Positions 8,494-17,062 of a stretch of DNA of 51,141 bases are shown here, piece by piece. A program made the translations under genes and the position numbers. Every line of letters begins with the position of its first letter. The stretch's first letter is position 1. The notes beneath the pieces are model-generated. The model saw nothing but the letters and a program-made list of their open reading frames with translations, made no database searches and was not told the origin of the DNA. The stretch comes from Lentisphaerae bacterium GWF2_45_14 (GTDB lineage Bacteria > Verrucomicrobiota > Lentisphaeria > Victivallales > GWF2-45-14), in contig MHBG01000112.1 in the NCBI GenBank assembly GCA_001804785.1, positions 1 through 51,141 on the forward strand, read 5' to 3'.

Positions 8494-9426
8494 CTAACGT
8501 TGTGCAGGCTTTGCCTGCGGCTTTTTGAATTTTACGAGAACACGCTGGCCGAGTATCAGGTTTTTTTCATCGACACTCAGTATACATTCGGCTGTTCTCA
8601 CATCGTTTTTCTCCTGCGGGTCGTCGAGGAACTGCCTTTTCGGTCCGAGGTAGGAACCGATTTTGACGACCTTGCCGGTATAGCATTTAGCCTCGTCCGA
8701 ATCTGGGATTATCTCGGCGGCAGCGCCGACCTTGACGTCCTTGATAAACTTCTCCTCGATTTCGACTCTGGCGATGTAGGGTTCGTCAGGGATGAAAAGG
8801 AAAAGCACCGTCACATTGAGAGTGCTTATCCCGTAGCCGGGCCTTGAATCGCAGCGGAGTATTTTGCCGTTGGCGGGAGCGCGGATGGTTTTAAGCTCCA
8901 CGTCATATTCGGTCTGTCTAAGTCTGGCAAGCGCGACGTTGGCCTGGGCTTTAGCGACATTGATTTCCTCTGCGATACGCTTTGCGCTGTCGGTAGTCGA
9001 GTCCCACTTCTGTTCTGAAATGACTCCGCACTGTACAAGCTTTCTATAGCGCTCCTGTTCGCGCAATGCCGCCTCAAGGGAGATTTTGAGAGGAGAAAGT
9101 CTTTTCATGGCCAGTTCGTATTCAGACCTGCTGTAGGTCATGTCGAGCCTTTCCTTGATATCATCCATACGGCAAAGAACCTGGCCCTTCTTGACTTTCT
9201 GCCCTTCCTCCACGAGGACTTCCTTAACAACGCCGTCCTTGCTGGCGGAAAGCTTGACTATTCCGCCGTCAACATCAATGCGCCCCCTGCCGAAAGCCAC
9301 ATACGGCGACTTGGCGGGAACGGTTTTCTCATTTTCCGCAAACGACCTGCGATACCATCCATAGGAAAAGAAGCCGCCGACGCCGAGCGCGGCGATAAAG
9401 AGCAGGCTCATTATAATTGATTTCAT
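8494..9426 (-). CDS. HlyD/DevB-type periplasmic adaptor of an ABC exporter
   Basis: The 310-residue protein starts with a single membrane anchor (IIMSLLFIAALGVGGFFSYG) and then has the lipoyl/barrel-sandwich half motif GVVKEVLVEEGQKVKKGQVL, a helical hairpin (residues ~95-175, with two heptad-rich helices) and the return half ELKTIRAPANGKILR. The rest forms the beta-barrel domain. Such adaptors link an inner-membrane FtsX-like ABC exporter to an outer-membrane channel. It overlaps the ATPase gene by four bases (ATGA), which shows the two are made together. No outer-membrane TolC-like partner is visible in the window. Confidence 0.9.
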   Translation of the reverse strand: MKSIIMSLLFIAALGVGGFFSYGWYRRSFAENEKTVPAKSPYVAFGRGRIDVDGGIVKLSASKDGVVKEVLVEEGQKVKKGQVLCRMDDIKERLDMTYSRSEYELAMKRLSPLKISLEAALREQERYRKLVQCGVISEQKWDSTTDSAKRIAEEINVAKAQANVALARLRQTEYDVELKTIRAPANGKILRCDSRPGYGISTLNVTVLFLFIPDEPYIARVEIEEKFIKDVKVGAAAEIIPDSDEAKCYTGKVVKIGSYLGPKRQFLDDPQEKNDVRTAECILSVDEKNLILGQRVLVKFKKPQAKPAQR

Positions 9427-10151
9427 TGCTGGACACCTCCATTTTGATCCCTTGTTATCGTTCCGTCTTCTATGGTAATGACCCTGTCTGCATGCGGCAA
9501 AAGCCTGGGGTCATGTGAAACGGCGAATATTGTCGCGTTGTGAATTTTAGCGGCCTTGTGGAGAAGGCTTATAACTATCTGCCCGTTCTCCTTGTCGAGC
9601 GCGCTTGTCGGCTCGTCGGCAAAAAGGAACGCCGGTTTTTTTGCGAGCGCCCTCGCAATCGCGACCCTCTGCTTTTCTCCACCGGAAAGCTGTGCGGGTC
9701 TAAGATGTTTTACTTTTGACAGGCCTACTTCGTCAAGTACTTCATCGGCAATGGCATAAGCTTCCTTTTCGCTGCTGTGCAAGTACTTAAGCAGGACGAG
9801 TATCTGCTCACGCGCCGTCAGCGAGTCAAAAAGATTGAAGCCCTGAAAAATAAAGCCGAAATGGTCAAGACGGAACTTTTCTATTTTCCGGAATGAAAGA
9901 TTCCACAGATTTATACCGTTTATCTCCACTCTGCCATTGTCCGGTTTGAGAAGCCCGCTTATCACTGACAACAGCGTGCTTTTTCCTGAACCGGAAGGGC
10001 CCATTATCAATGTCAGCTTTCCGGGATAGAGGTCGAACGTATTTCCCTTCAGGACGTTATTGGTAATCTTACCGCTCACGTATGAGCGCTTTATATCCGT
10101 CACCCTTATTGAGGGAACATCTGCGGGAAGCGGTGAAAAAACATTGCTCAT
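9423..10151 (-). CDS. ABC transporter ATP-binding protein (LolD/MacB/DevA type)
   Basis: All ABC ATPase motifs are present in 242 residues: Walker [13 protein letters not shown] (about 52-63), Q-loop [12 protein letters not shown], signature [15 protein letters not shown], Walker [13 protein letters not shown] and the H-loop [13 protein letters not shown]. The length and the LTAREQI segment match the LolD/MacB/DevA group, which powers mechanotransmission exporters rather than classical importers. Its start overlaps the stop of the permease gene by four bases, and its end overlaps the adaptor gene by four, so the three genes form a tightly coupled unit. Confidence 0.95.
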   Translation of the reverse strand: MSNVFSPLPADVPSIRVTDIKRSYVSGKITNNVLKGNTFDLYPGKLTLIMGPSGSGKSTLLSVISGLLKPDNGRVEINGINLWNLSFRKIEKFRLDHFGFIFQGFNLFDSLTAREQILVLLKYLHSSEKEAYAIADEVLDEVGLSKVKHLRPAQLSGGEKQRVAIARALAKKPAFLFADEPTSALDKENGQIVISLLHKAAKIHNATIFAVSHDPRLLPHADRVITIEDGTITRDQNGGVQQ

Positions 10152-11287
10152 CTCAGCAACTCCGCAGGTTCGGTTTTATAAAGCACCATCAGAGAAAACA
10201 GCCCCGAAACAAACGAGACGAAGAGAAGAAGCGCTGTCGAAGGAAGGATGAACCAGAACGGCACACAGAAAGGGAGTTTATAGTAAACCGCTATGAATGA
10301 AAATATATAAGTAAGTATCCACGCAAGCGCAAGCCCCGCCATGCCGATCCAGAACGACTGTTCCAGCACGACTGAGCAAAGCGACCTTTTGGAAACGCCG
10401 AGCGCTCTGAGGGCTGCGTATTCCTTGAGCGATGCGAGTATCGCGGAACGCAACGACTGATTCGTTATCGCGACCCCGATAAAAATAGCCAGAAGCGAAA
10501 GAAAAATAAAAGTAAGGCTGTTTGGGGATTCCAGGAGCTGCCATTTCTGACTTTTCCAGAACAAACTTTTTTTTGTCCATGCCTTGATTTTAGAATTTTT
10601 CCAAGGGGATTCATTCAGTTCCCGCGCGGTGATTTCCGCACGTTCGGGGTTTCTCAACTTCACCATGATGTACTGCGCCCACTTCCAGCCCGGCATGGCA
10701 CGGAAGGAGTATTCAGACGCGAAGACGAAGCCGCCGCGCTCATTCTTATATCCATCGGTAATGCCTACAATCTTCACTCTCTTGCTATTAAGCTCGGGAT
10801 AATCCCCGATTTTAAGTCCCACATTTTTTGCGAATGAACGGTCTACCACAACGGTCATAGGCTCCTTGAGCTTTTCGCCGAATTCCTCAATAAACCAATG
10901 CGGCATGAGAAGGCAGCTGTCGTCCGCTTCAAGCCCGAAAAGTACGGCATGTATAGTTTCGCCCTCGTCCGTCTTTCCGCTGCACCATGCTCGATAAAAG
11001 GGCTTCACGGAAACAATCTCAGGGTGCATCCTGAGATAACACTCGTTCTGGTCGGGGTTGAGGCTCACGCCCCACTCGAAGGTCTTCAGTCTCGGATCTG
11101 ATATCCAGATATCCGCCTGAGAATTATTGAGAATAGCTGTCATTGACATTGAATAGCCGAGCATGAGGCCCGTCTGTATGTAGAGAAGCAGCGCTGAGAA
11201 CCCCAGCGCGAAAACGGCGGCAAGATAACGCCGCCATTCATAAACGAGACTGGATCGAGCTAATGATATCAATAGAAATTCTTCCAA
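10148..11287 (-). CDS. ABC exporter permease, FtsX/DevC type
   Basis: The 379-residue protein has one N-terminal transmembrane helix (AVFALGFSALLLYIQTGLML), a large periplasmic domain of ~200 residues and three C-terminal helices, the FtsX/MacB four-helix layout. The DevC-like sequence YEWRRYLAAVFALGFS near the start and EYAALRALGVSKRSLCSVVL, the FtsX signature before helix 3, support this. DevBCA exports heterocyst glycolipids in cyanobacteria and related systems export lipids, peptides or antibiotics; the cargo here is unknown. The gene lies 66 bases after the Gp36-like gene and is probably cotranscribed with it. Confidence 0.85.
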   Translation of the reverse strand: MEEFLLISLARSSLVYEWRRYLAAVFALGFSALLLYIQTGLMLGYSMSMTAILNNSQADIWISDPRLKTFEWGVSLNPDQNECYLRMHPEIVSVKPFYRAWCSGKTDEGETIHAVLFGLEADDSCLLMPHWFIEEFGEKLKEPMTVVVDRSFAKNVGLKIGDYPELNSKRVKIVGITDGYKNERGGFVFASEYSFRAMPGWKWAQYIMVKLRNPERAEITARELNESPWKNSKIKAWTKKSLFWKSQKWQLLESPNSLTFIFLSLLAIFIGVAITNQSLRSAILASLKEYAALRALGVSKRSLCSVVLEQSFWIGMAGLALAWILTYIFSFIAVYYKLPFCVPFWFILPSTALLLFVSFVSGLFSLMVLYKTEPAELLR

Positions 11288-11353
11288 AACTTAAAGAGAT
11301 ACTATAGGGTCTGATTCAAAAAAAGTCAACATCATTACCTTTCCGAAAGGTTA

Positions 11354-11788
11354 TCAGAACCCCTTCAGACTGTCGCTGTCCATGAGCGAATCGGACGAGC
11401 TGACAGCGAAGGATCTCGTCGTAAGCGGCGTACCGTCCGATGACACGCTGACCGCCCCCGGGATTTTGATTTCGCCTTCGGCAAGTTTTGCGAGGAGCCG
11501 CAAAGTCTCGTCGTATGAATTCTTTATCTTCTGCGGAACATCGGACGAACTGCTCCTTTTATAGAGTTCGTATTCGGCGATAGTAAAAGCCCACTCCTCA
11601 ACAAGTTCGCTTGCCGGTAGAGGTACTGCATACAATATGCATGCGTGCGAATCAATCATTGCCTCTGCTCGGGCGATTATCCCTGTTGCGAGCGAATCGA
11701 TTTCATCTTCATTGACTCCGCAGAGACTGTTGAATCGTGTAGAACCTATCCGTTCGACGAGTTCTTCTTGTTCTATGTAGTTTCCCAT
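11354..11788 (-). CDS. Phage Gp36-like (DUF1320) protein, not in a prophage
   Basis: ATG at 11788 is chosen because AAGGAG lies nine bases before it; the ATG three codons earlier touches that site. The 144-residue protein begins YIEQEELVERIGSTRFNSLC and continues with IDSLATGIIARAEAMIDSHA, ILYAVPLPASEL and AEYELYKRSS. This order matches Mu-like head-completion protein Gp36 (DUF1320): a YIT-x-x-D/E-L start, a helix ending in ID, and an A-x-Y-x-L-Y-x-R element. The tail (residues ~115-144) is serine-rich. No other phage gene is adjacent: the next genes encode an ABC exporter, so this is an orphan. Its cell role is unknown. Confidence 0.55.
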   Translation of the reverse strand: MGNYIEQEELVERIGSTRFNSLCGVNEDEIDSLATGIIARAEAMIDSHACILYAVPLPASELVEEWAFTIAEYELYKRSSSSDVPQKIKNSYDETLRLLAKLAEGEIKIPGAVSVSSDGTPLTTRSFAVSSSDSLMDSDSLKGF

Positions 11789-11851
11789 GATGGACATCTC
11801 CTTTGTTGTTTAAACCGTGTTGCTAAATCTAGAGAAAGCGTCAAAGAAAAA

Positions 11852-11879
11852 ATATTATTGGTTTGAAAAAAAACGTCAA
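11852..11879 (-). promoter_or_regulatory. Sigma-70-type promoter for the Gp36-exporter operon
   Basis: On the minus strand TTGACG (11879-11874) and TAATAT (11857-11852) are 16 bases apart, about 60 bases before the Gp36-like start. A second CTTTGACG copy follows the -10 element, so either a second -35 or a repeated regulator site could be present. Confidence 0.5.
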
Positions 11880-11920
11880 AGTGCTTGATTGAATAATGGT
11901 TCACTGGGGAAATGATTGAA

Positions 11921-13402
11921 ATGAAAAAATCTTTACTGTTCACCGCGCTACTTTTTATCATGTATCTGCTTTGCGCGAAAGAGCGGAACATCGTTATTCT
12001 CCAGACATGTGATATTCACGGGAATTATTCCGGCTGGCTGAAGCTCGCATCCCTCATAAAAGAAGAAAAGAAACAGGAAAATGTGATCCTGATAGACTGC
12101 GGCGATACTTTTCAGGGAAATCCCGTCAGCATAATCGACAAGGACAATATTGCCGCGAAAATATTGAACATGCTCGGCTATGACGTATGGGTCCCCGGCA
12201 ATCACGAATTTGACTTCGGCAGCGATAATATCTTGAGACTCAGCAGTTTGATAAAGGCCGATACGCTCATGGCAAATGTATCTTTCAAAAAATCAGCGCC
12301 TTCGGTAAAGTCGTGGAAAATATACGAGAAAAATGGAATCCGCGCCGCCGTAATCGGTATGACCTTTCCATATCTCAAGAACTCGATATGGGGCCGGGAA
12401 CGGGGAACTTTCGAAGTCAAGAGTGTAGACCACGCACTGGAACGAATAATTCCGGAAGTCATGGATGCGAAACCCGATATGATAATTCTTGCCGTCCACA
12501 ACGGGCTTGACATTTCAGGCCCGGACGGCGAAACATTGTGGAAGACCGCCTGGAAATATCCTCAGATAAATCTCATCCTCGGCTCTCATAGTCACCGAGA
12601 AATATCCGGAGTCGCAGTCGGGCCGGGACCATGGTTCGCACAAAGCGGAAGCCGTGCGGGAAAGCTCTTGAAAGTAACGGCATCGGTAGACACGCTTACA
12701 GGAAAAGTCTCATTCAGTTCCTTTCTGCGGGACGGATCCGAAGCAAGTCCTGATAAAGAATTGTCGGAGGCGTTGAAAACGGATTTTGAAGAGTCGGAAA
12801 ATTCCCTCGCCCAAATCATAGGAAAAACATCGATCGCCATGCTTCCTCCATCCGGAAAAGAACTCAATTCCACAATGACGGAACTTATCGCGTCAGCGAT
12901 AGCCGAGGCATCCGGTGCACAAATCGTCTTCTACGGGGCTCCCGGCGGCGAATTTTCAGTCAATGCCGGCCCATTGACGCTAAACGACATATGCCGAATA
13001 CAACCCTATGAAGATTCGATAGGAACCCTTGAATTAAGCCCGTCAGAGGTCAGTGCGATAATAAAAGAGCAGTTCGAGAAGAGAACTAAGTTCAAGCACT
13101 TTCTATATCTGTGGGGAATTTGCGCGCAAGTCGATTCAAAAGGCAATCTGCTAAGGCCTCTCATCATCCCAGGCAAAGGCGAATGGTCGGATGAATCAAT
13201 CAGAATCAAAACGGCATTCGGAAGCTACGATCTCGCCGGGGCCGGAAACAAATTTCCCTTCCTGAAAAAGACAGCATCCTCAACTTTATCCGCACCTTTT
13301 GACACGCAAACACTGGTAAGAGATGCTATAAGGCGTTACATTTCAAAACATTCGACATTAACTTTAAATAAAAGAGAATGGCTCAAAATATCAAATGAAT
13401 AG
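11921..13402 (+). CDS. Secreted 5'-nucleotidase/2',3'-cyclic phosphodiesterase (UshA-like)
   Basis: The 493-residue product begins with a signal peptide (KKSLLFTALLFIMYLLCA) and then shows the metallophosphoesterase motifs: TCDIHGNYSG (D-x-H), DCGDTFQGNP (G-D), VPGNHEFDFG (G-N-H-E), AVHNGLD and GSHSHREISG. A C-terminal 5'-nucleotidase domain (from about residue 310) carries the LTLNDICRIQPYEDSIGTLE region that binds the nucleoside. UshA-like enzymes hydrolyse nucleotides in the periplasm for phosphate and nucleoside salvage. ATG at 11921 is chosen over 11912 because GGGGA stands about ten bases before it. The last eight bases overlap the start of the OleC-like gene, an unusual pairing. Confidence 0.9.
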   Translation: MKKSLLFTALLFIMYLLCAKERNIVILQTCDIHGNYSGWLKLASLIKEEKKQENVILIDCGDTFQGNPVSIIDKDNIAAKILNMLGYDVWVPGNHEFDFGSDNILRLSSLIKADTLMANVSFKKSAPSVKSWKIYEKNGIRAAVIGMTFPYLKNSIWGRERGTFEVKSVDHALERIIPEVMDAKPDMIILAVHNGLDISGPDGETLWKTAWKYPQINLILGSHSHREISGVAVGPGPWFAQSGSRAGKLLKVTASVDTLTGKVSFSSFLRDGSEASPDKELSEALKTDFEESENSLAQIIGKTSIAMLPPSGKELNSTMTELIASAIAEASGAQIVFYGAPGGEFSVNAGPLTLNDICRIQPYEDSIGTLELSPSEVSAIIKEQFEKRTKFKHFLYLWGICAQVDSKGNLLRPLIIPGKGEWSDESIRIKTAFGSYDLAGAGNKFPFLKKTASSTLSAPFDTQTLVRDAIRRYISKHSTLTLNKREWLKISNE

Positions 13403-15074
13403 AAACATAGCACGCCTGCTTCCCGAAATGGCCCTGAAATATCCCGATAAAATGGCAGTACTCAAACCTGACGGGAAAACCCGGGAAGGGCATCCAGCAT
13501 ATACCTCGCTTACATATCTACAGCTAGAAAACCTCTCTAATACTTACGCAATAAGATTTTCCGAAAACGGAATAACAAAAGGAATCAAAACGTTCATTCT
13601 TCTGAGGCCGGGCCTGGATTTCATCGCCGTAGCATTCGCAGTGTTCAAAACAGGCGCCATCCCGGTACTTATCGACCCCGGAATGGGAAAGAAAAACCTG
13701 CTATCCTGCATCGGGGACACCGCGCCACAGGCCATGATTGCAGTATCAATGGCGCACTGGATCAAAACATTCTGCCGAAGCCCCTTCAAGAGTGTAAAAA
13801 CTTCAATATCAGCTGGAGCATTTCCACCGATTGGAGTGCTGAAACTGGAAAAATTCGCCAAATCGTTCACCGCCGGAAAAAACGTGAAATTCGAATCGGC
13901 CGAAATGACCGACTCAGACCCCGCCGCGATACTCTTCACCACCGGCAGCACGGGTGCGCCCAAGGGAGTTCTCTACACGCACGGTATATTCAACGCCCAA
14001 GTAGAACTCATAAGCGAAACTTACGGAACCGGCCCCGGCGAAGTCGATATGTCAGCCTTCGCACTTTTCGCGCTTTTCGCCTCGTCAATGGGAATGCCTT
14101 CAATAATTCCCGACATGGACTTCACGCGTCCCGCACAGGCAGACCCTCAAAAAATCATTGAGACAGTTCTTAACAACAATGTAAGTTTTTCATTCGGCTC
14201 ACCTGCTCTGTGGCGCAACACAGCCGCGTACTGTATCGAAAAAGAGATAAAACTGTCCTCTCTAAAAAAAGTTCTTATGGCAGGCGCGCCGGTCACTGAG
14301 AAAGTGCACAGGCTCGTGAAAAGCGTAATCGCTGATGACGGAGAAACACTCGTCCCCTACGGAGCAACTGAGGCGCTTCCCGTCTCGAATTTTACAGGCA
14401 CGGAAATGCTCAATGAAACCGCCGCACTGACTGCGGAAGGCAGAGGCTACTGCGTTGGATACCCGCTGCGCGGCATCACCGTAAAAATAATCAGATGCGT
14501 CGAAGAGGCCATTCCCGAATGGAAAGACGATTACATTCTACCGGGGGACGAAATAGGAGAAATCGTTGTAAAAGGACCTGTCGTATCCCCCGAATACTAC
14601 AACAGGCCGGAAGCGACCAGAGCCGCAAAAATAAAAGATGCCGACGGCACACTCTGGCACCGAATGGGCGACATGGGCTATATAGACTCAAAGGGCCGCA
14701 TCTGGTTCTGCGGCAGAAAAGCGCACCGCGTAGTCACAGAGCAAAGGATTTACTATTCAGTATGCTGCGAGGCTATCTTCAATCATCACCCGAAAGTTTT
14801 CAGGACTGCCCTTGTCGGCGTCGGCAAAGGAAAATCGCGCCGTCCGGTCCTCATCGTCGAAACACTCCCGCGCGAAATTCCGTGCGATGAAAAATCAAGA
14901 AAAAAATTCTCTCAGGAACTTGCGGAACTCGGGAAAAAAAGCGAACTCACATGCGAGATAAAGGATTTCCTCTTCCATCCGTCTTTCCCTGTTGATATCC
15001 GCCATAACGCAAAAATATTCCGTGAAAAACTTGCGCTATGGGCCGACGAGACCCTAAAAGAAAAGCCGTGTTAA
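13395..15074 (+). CDS. OleC-like acyl-adenylate/beta-lactone synthetase
   Basis: This 559-residue member of the AMP-binding (ANL) superfamily has the P-loop LFTTGSTGAPKGVLYTH near residue 180, the A5 motif YGATEALP near 320 and MGDMGYIDSKGRIWFCGRKA near 425. Two stretches are like OleC, the beta-lactone synthetase of the long-chain olefin pathway: GPGEVDMSAFALFALF and IIPDMDFTRPAQADP. OleC converts beta-hydroxy acids to beta-lactones with ATP. OleA, OleB and OleD partners are not in the window, so it may instead be a fatty acyl-CoA/adenylate ligase of the same clade. Its ATG overlaps the nucleotidase stop by eight bases, implying coupled translation. Confidence 0.75.
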   Translation: MNRNIARLLPEMALKYPDKMAVLKPDGKTREGHPAYTSLTYLQLENLSNTYAIRFSENGITKGIKTFILLRPGLDFIAVAFAVFKTGAIPVLIDPGMGKKNLLSCIGDTAPQAMIAVSMAHWIKTFCRSPFKSVKTSISAGAFPPIGVLKLEKFAKSFTAGKNVKFESAEMTDSDPAAILFTTGSTGAPKGVLYTHGIFNAQVELISETYGTGPGEVDMSAFALFALFASSMGMPSIIPDMDFTRPAQADPQKIIETVLNNNVSFSFGSPALWRNTAAYCIEKEIKLSSLKKVLMAGAPVTEKVHRLVKSVIADDGETLVPYGATEALPVSNFTGTEMLNETAALTAEGRGYCVGYPLRGITVKIIRCVEEAIPEWKDDYILPGDEIGEIVVKGPVVSPEYYNRPEATRAAKIKDADGTLWHRMGDMGYIDSKGRIWFCGRKAHRVVTEQRIYYSVCCEAIFNHHPKVFRTALVGVGKGKSRRPVLIVETLPREIPCDEKSRKKFSQELAELGKKSELTCEIKDFLFHPSFPVDIRHNAKIFREKLALWADETLKEKPC

Positions 15075-15077
15075 AAC

Positions 15078-15992
15078 TCAAGTTTTCCTTTTTAGTGAGG
15101 TAAATACCACTCCTGTAAGGACGAGTGCTATCCCGATTCCGTTAAGCAGCGATATCTTTTCACCGAGCATGAAAAACGCCATGAATATCGTAAATACCGG
15201 AGTCAGGTACTGCATCACGCTGAGAAGCGAAAGGTCTATTTTATCCATCGCCTCATACCAGGCAAAAAATGCCACTGCCGTCGGAAAAATCCCGAGATAG
15301 ATTATTACCCACCACTGGCTGGCAAAGACGGGAAGCTTGTACTCATAATTGAAATTGAAGATAGATATTATCCCCACGAGAACAAGCAACTCCAACGCGC
15401 CGAAGACCATCGCCCAGGTCGTCGCCGCATAGCCGCCGGTACGCTTTACGACATTCTTGCCGAATACCGAGTAAAATGCCCAGCACCCGGCGGAGAGAAG
15501 TACCAGAAAATCCCCCTTCATATTTTCAGGACTATAAGCGAAACCTTTTGCTGATATGATATTCACCACAAGAAAACAGCCCAGTAAACTCATAAAGATT
15601 CCGACAACCTGTCGGGCACTTATCTTCTCCCCGATAAAAAGTCCACCCAGCATGATCATCACTGGATTTATCTGCATGATCATCGAACTGTTTATGGCCG
15701 TCGTGGTACGTTGCCCTGCGAAAAGAAATACGCTCATCCCCACAATCCCGAAGAGACCTAGCCCTGCAAGTTTCAACATGTCCATCGGCGATACAGAAAA
15801 AATCCTCGCCCGGAAGAAAAGTACGCCCAGAACAAGCAGAATAATTCCGCCTATAAGAAAACGCAGCAGCGAAAGCGATATGGAATCAACCGAACCTGCC
15901 TTCATCAACCACCGCGATGAAATAAACGTAGTACTCCAGAGAAACGCGCTCGCAAAAGACCAGAAAATACCTTTTTTATACGCTTGGCTCAT
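15078..15992 (-). CDS. EamA/DMT-family transporter
   Basis: The 304-residue protein contains two EamA repeats of about five transmembrane helices each, starting GIFWSFASAFLWSTTFISSR and, in the second half, LVLLSAGCWAFYSVFGKNVV. The end of each repeat has the GIALVLTGVV-type last helix followed by a basic tail (LKRKT). These drug/metabolite exporters move small metabolites across the inner membrane; the substrate cannot be told. The ATG at 15992 was picked because AGGAGT lies just upstream; the longer frame would add 25 residues without such a site. It converges with the OleC-like gene, with only three bases between stops. Confidence 0.85.
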   Translation of the reverse strand: MSQAYKKGIFWSFASAFLWSTTFISSRWLMKAGSVDSISLSLLRFLIGGIILLVLGVLFFRARIFSVSPMDMLKLAGLGLFGIVGMSVFLFAGQRTTTAINSSMIMQINPVMIMLGGLFIGEKISARQVVGIFMSLLGCFLVVNIISAKGFAYSPENMKGDFLVLLSAGCWAFYSVFGKNVVKRTGGYAATTWAMVFGALELLVLVGIISIFNFNYEYKLPVFASQWWVIIYLGIFPTAVAFFAWYEAMDKIDLSLLSVMQYLTPVFTIFMAFFMLGEKISLLNGIGIALVLTGVVFTSLKRKT

Positions 15993-16081
15993 ATGACTCC
16001 TATATACGAATCCGACTAATCTAACGCCCCATCCTTGAAAGTAAAGCATGACTTGCAAAGGGCGCATCCATCTTAAAATTT

Positions 16082-16282
16082 CAATCAGGCAACTTAATCA
16101 AAATCAGCTGTTGCTTTTTTTACTGCTCATATTATTATAGTGGTAGGTTACGGCGGGCGGATGGCACATTGCCGACCGCTTGCGCCATGCACTTGGGCAG
16201 CTTGAAACTGACAGATAAAATCCGGGTTATTACCCTCTCTGGAGAAATTACGACCGAAGCATCACGACTGATTAAAGCGTAG
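16082..16282 (+). pseudogene. Possible 3' coding relic in the gap before acetolactate decarboxylase
   Basis: The 296-base gap 15993-16288 holds one plus-strand frame that reads like protein in its last part: CAMHLGSLKLTDKIRVITLS then EITTEASRLIKA and a TAG at 16280-16282. No start codon, ribosome site or intact N-terminal part is present, and upstream codons are low in information. It could be the C-terminus of a lost gene, perhaps a transposase, but I cannot assign a family. Nothing else was recognised in this gap. Confidence 0.25.
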
Positions 16283-16288
16283 AGTATA

Positions 16289-17062
16289 TTACTTTGCGCA
16301 TTCGACTTTTTTCAGGGCTTCGGTCATATTGGCAGAGAAGTCGGCCTTAGAGAAATCTTTCGTGGAAGGAAGAAGCATTTTAAATTCCTGGATGCGGCAA
16401 TATTGAAGTTCAGCATCCTCAATGGTGAAATCGAAAAGATGCCCGCCACCCTTTTTATCATCGCTGAGAAAATGCAGGTGGTAGCCCGGAACATTTATTC
16501 CTTTAACAAAAACCGGACACCTGAATCCGATAAGTACGCCTTTCACATTTTCAAAATTGAACAAGGGCTGTGTCTTGACAACTTCGACTAGCGGCTGGTA
16601 GGGCTTTGTCTGGAACGGCACGCTGCGCGTTTTCAGTATCTTGAACGTACCCTGGATCTTCACGGCGTAAAAGTAGTTCAATGATGGAAGTTCCCTATCC
16701 AAAAAAGAGCAGAATCTTTTAAAATCGATTCCCTTTTCAAGCGTGACGGATTTTTCAGGATTGAAGGTTGCTACCGAGCAGAACGGTGTTTTGGTGTCGT
16801 CCGGCGGGCTTACGACAGCGCCTGAGCTTTTTACGTTGTAGAAAGTGCCCTCGAATAGGAGAAGTTCGCCATCGAGAAAATCAACTGTGCCTATCCCGAA
16901 ATTTCCATATTTTCTCATATCCCCGAGCGTGACGTCTCCTTCATAAAGCCCTTTGAGCAAGGCATCTATGGTAGACGTCTGGGTGACAGCATTTTCCCCT
17001 GCGAAAACGTTGAAAAACATAAATGCGATGAGAATAAAAAGAGACGCGTTGATTTTTTTCAT
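16289..17062 (-). CDS. Alpha-acetolactate decarboxylase with signal peptide
   Basis: The enzyme removes CO2 from 2-acetolactate to give acetoin. After a signal peptide (INASLFILIAFMFFNVFAG) the 257-residue protein follows the BudA/AlsD fold: STIDALLKGLYEGDVTLGDM, GNFGIGTVDFLDGELLLFEG, FYAVKIQGTFKILKTRSVP and GYHLHFLSDDKKGGGHLFD. The last motif supplies the three zinc-binding histidines (H-x-H ... H). BudA is usually cytoplasmic in enterics but secreted in several bacilli and others, so export is plausible. The partner acetolactate synthase is not nearby. Its ATG overlaps the Nudix gene stop (ATGA), so the two are coupled. Confidence 0.9.
   Translation of the reverse strand: MKKINASLFILIAFMFFNVFAGENAVTQTSTIDALLKGLYEGDVTLGDMRKYGNFGIGTVDFLDGELLLFEGTFYNVKSSGAVVSPPDDTKTPFCSVATFNPEKSVTLEKGIDFKRFCSFLDRELPSLNYFYAVKIQGTFKILKTRSVPFQTKPYQPLVEVVKTQPLFNFENVKGVLIGFRCPVFVKGINVPGYHLHFLSDDKKGGGHLFDFTIEDAELQYCRIQEFKMLLPSTKDFSKADFSANMTEALKKVECAK

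Noticed and set aside
13395..15074. Simple long-chain fatty acyl-CoA ligase
   Set aside because: General motifs fit, but the GPGEVD and IPDMDFTRPA blocks are closer to OleC; kept as an alternative in the gene entry.
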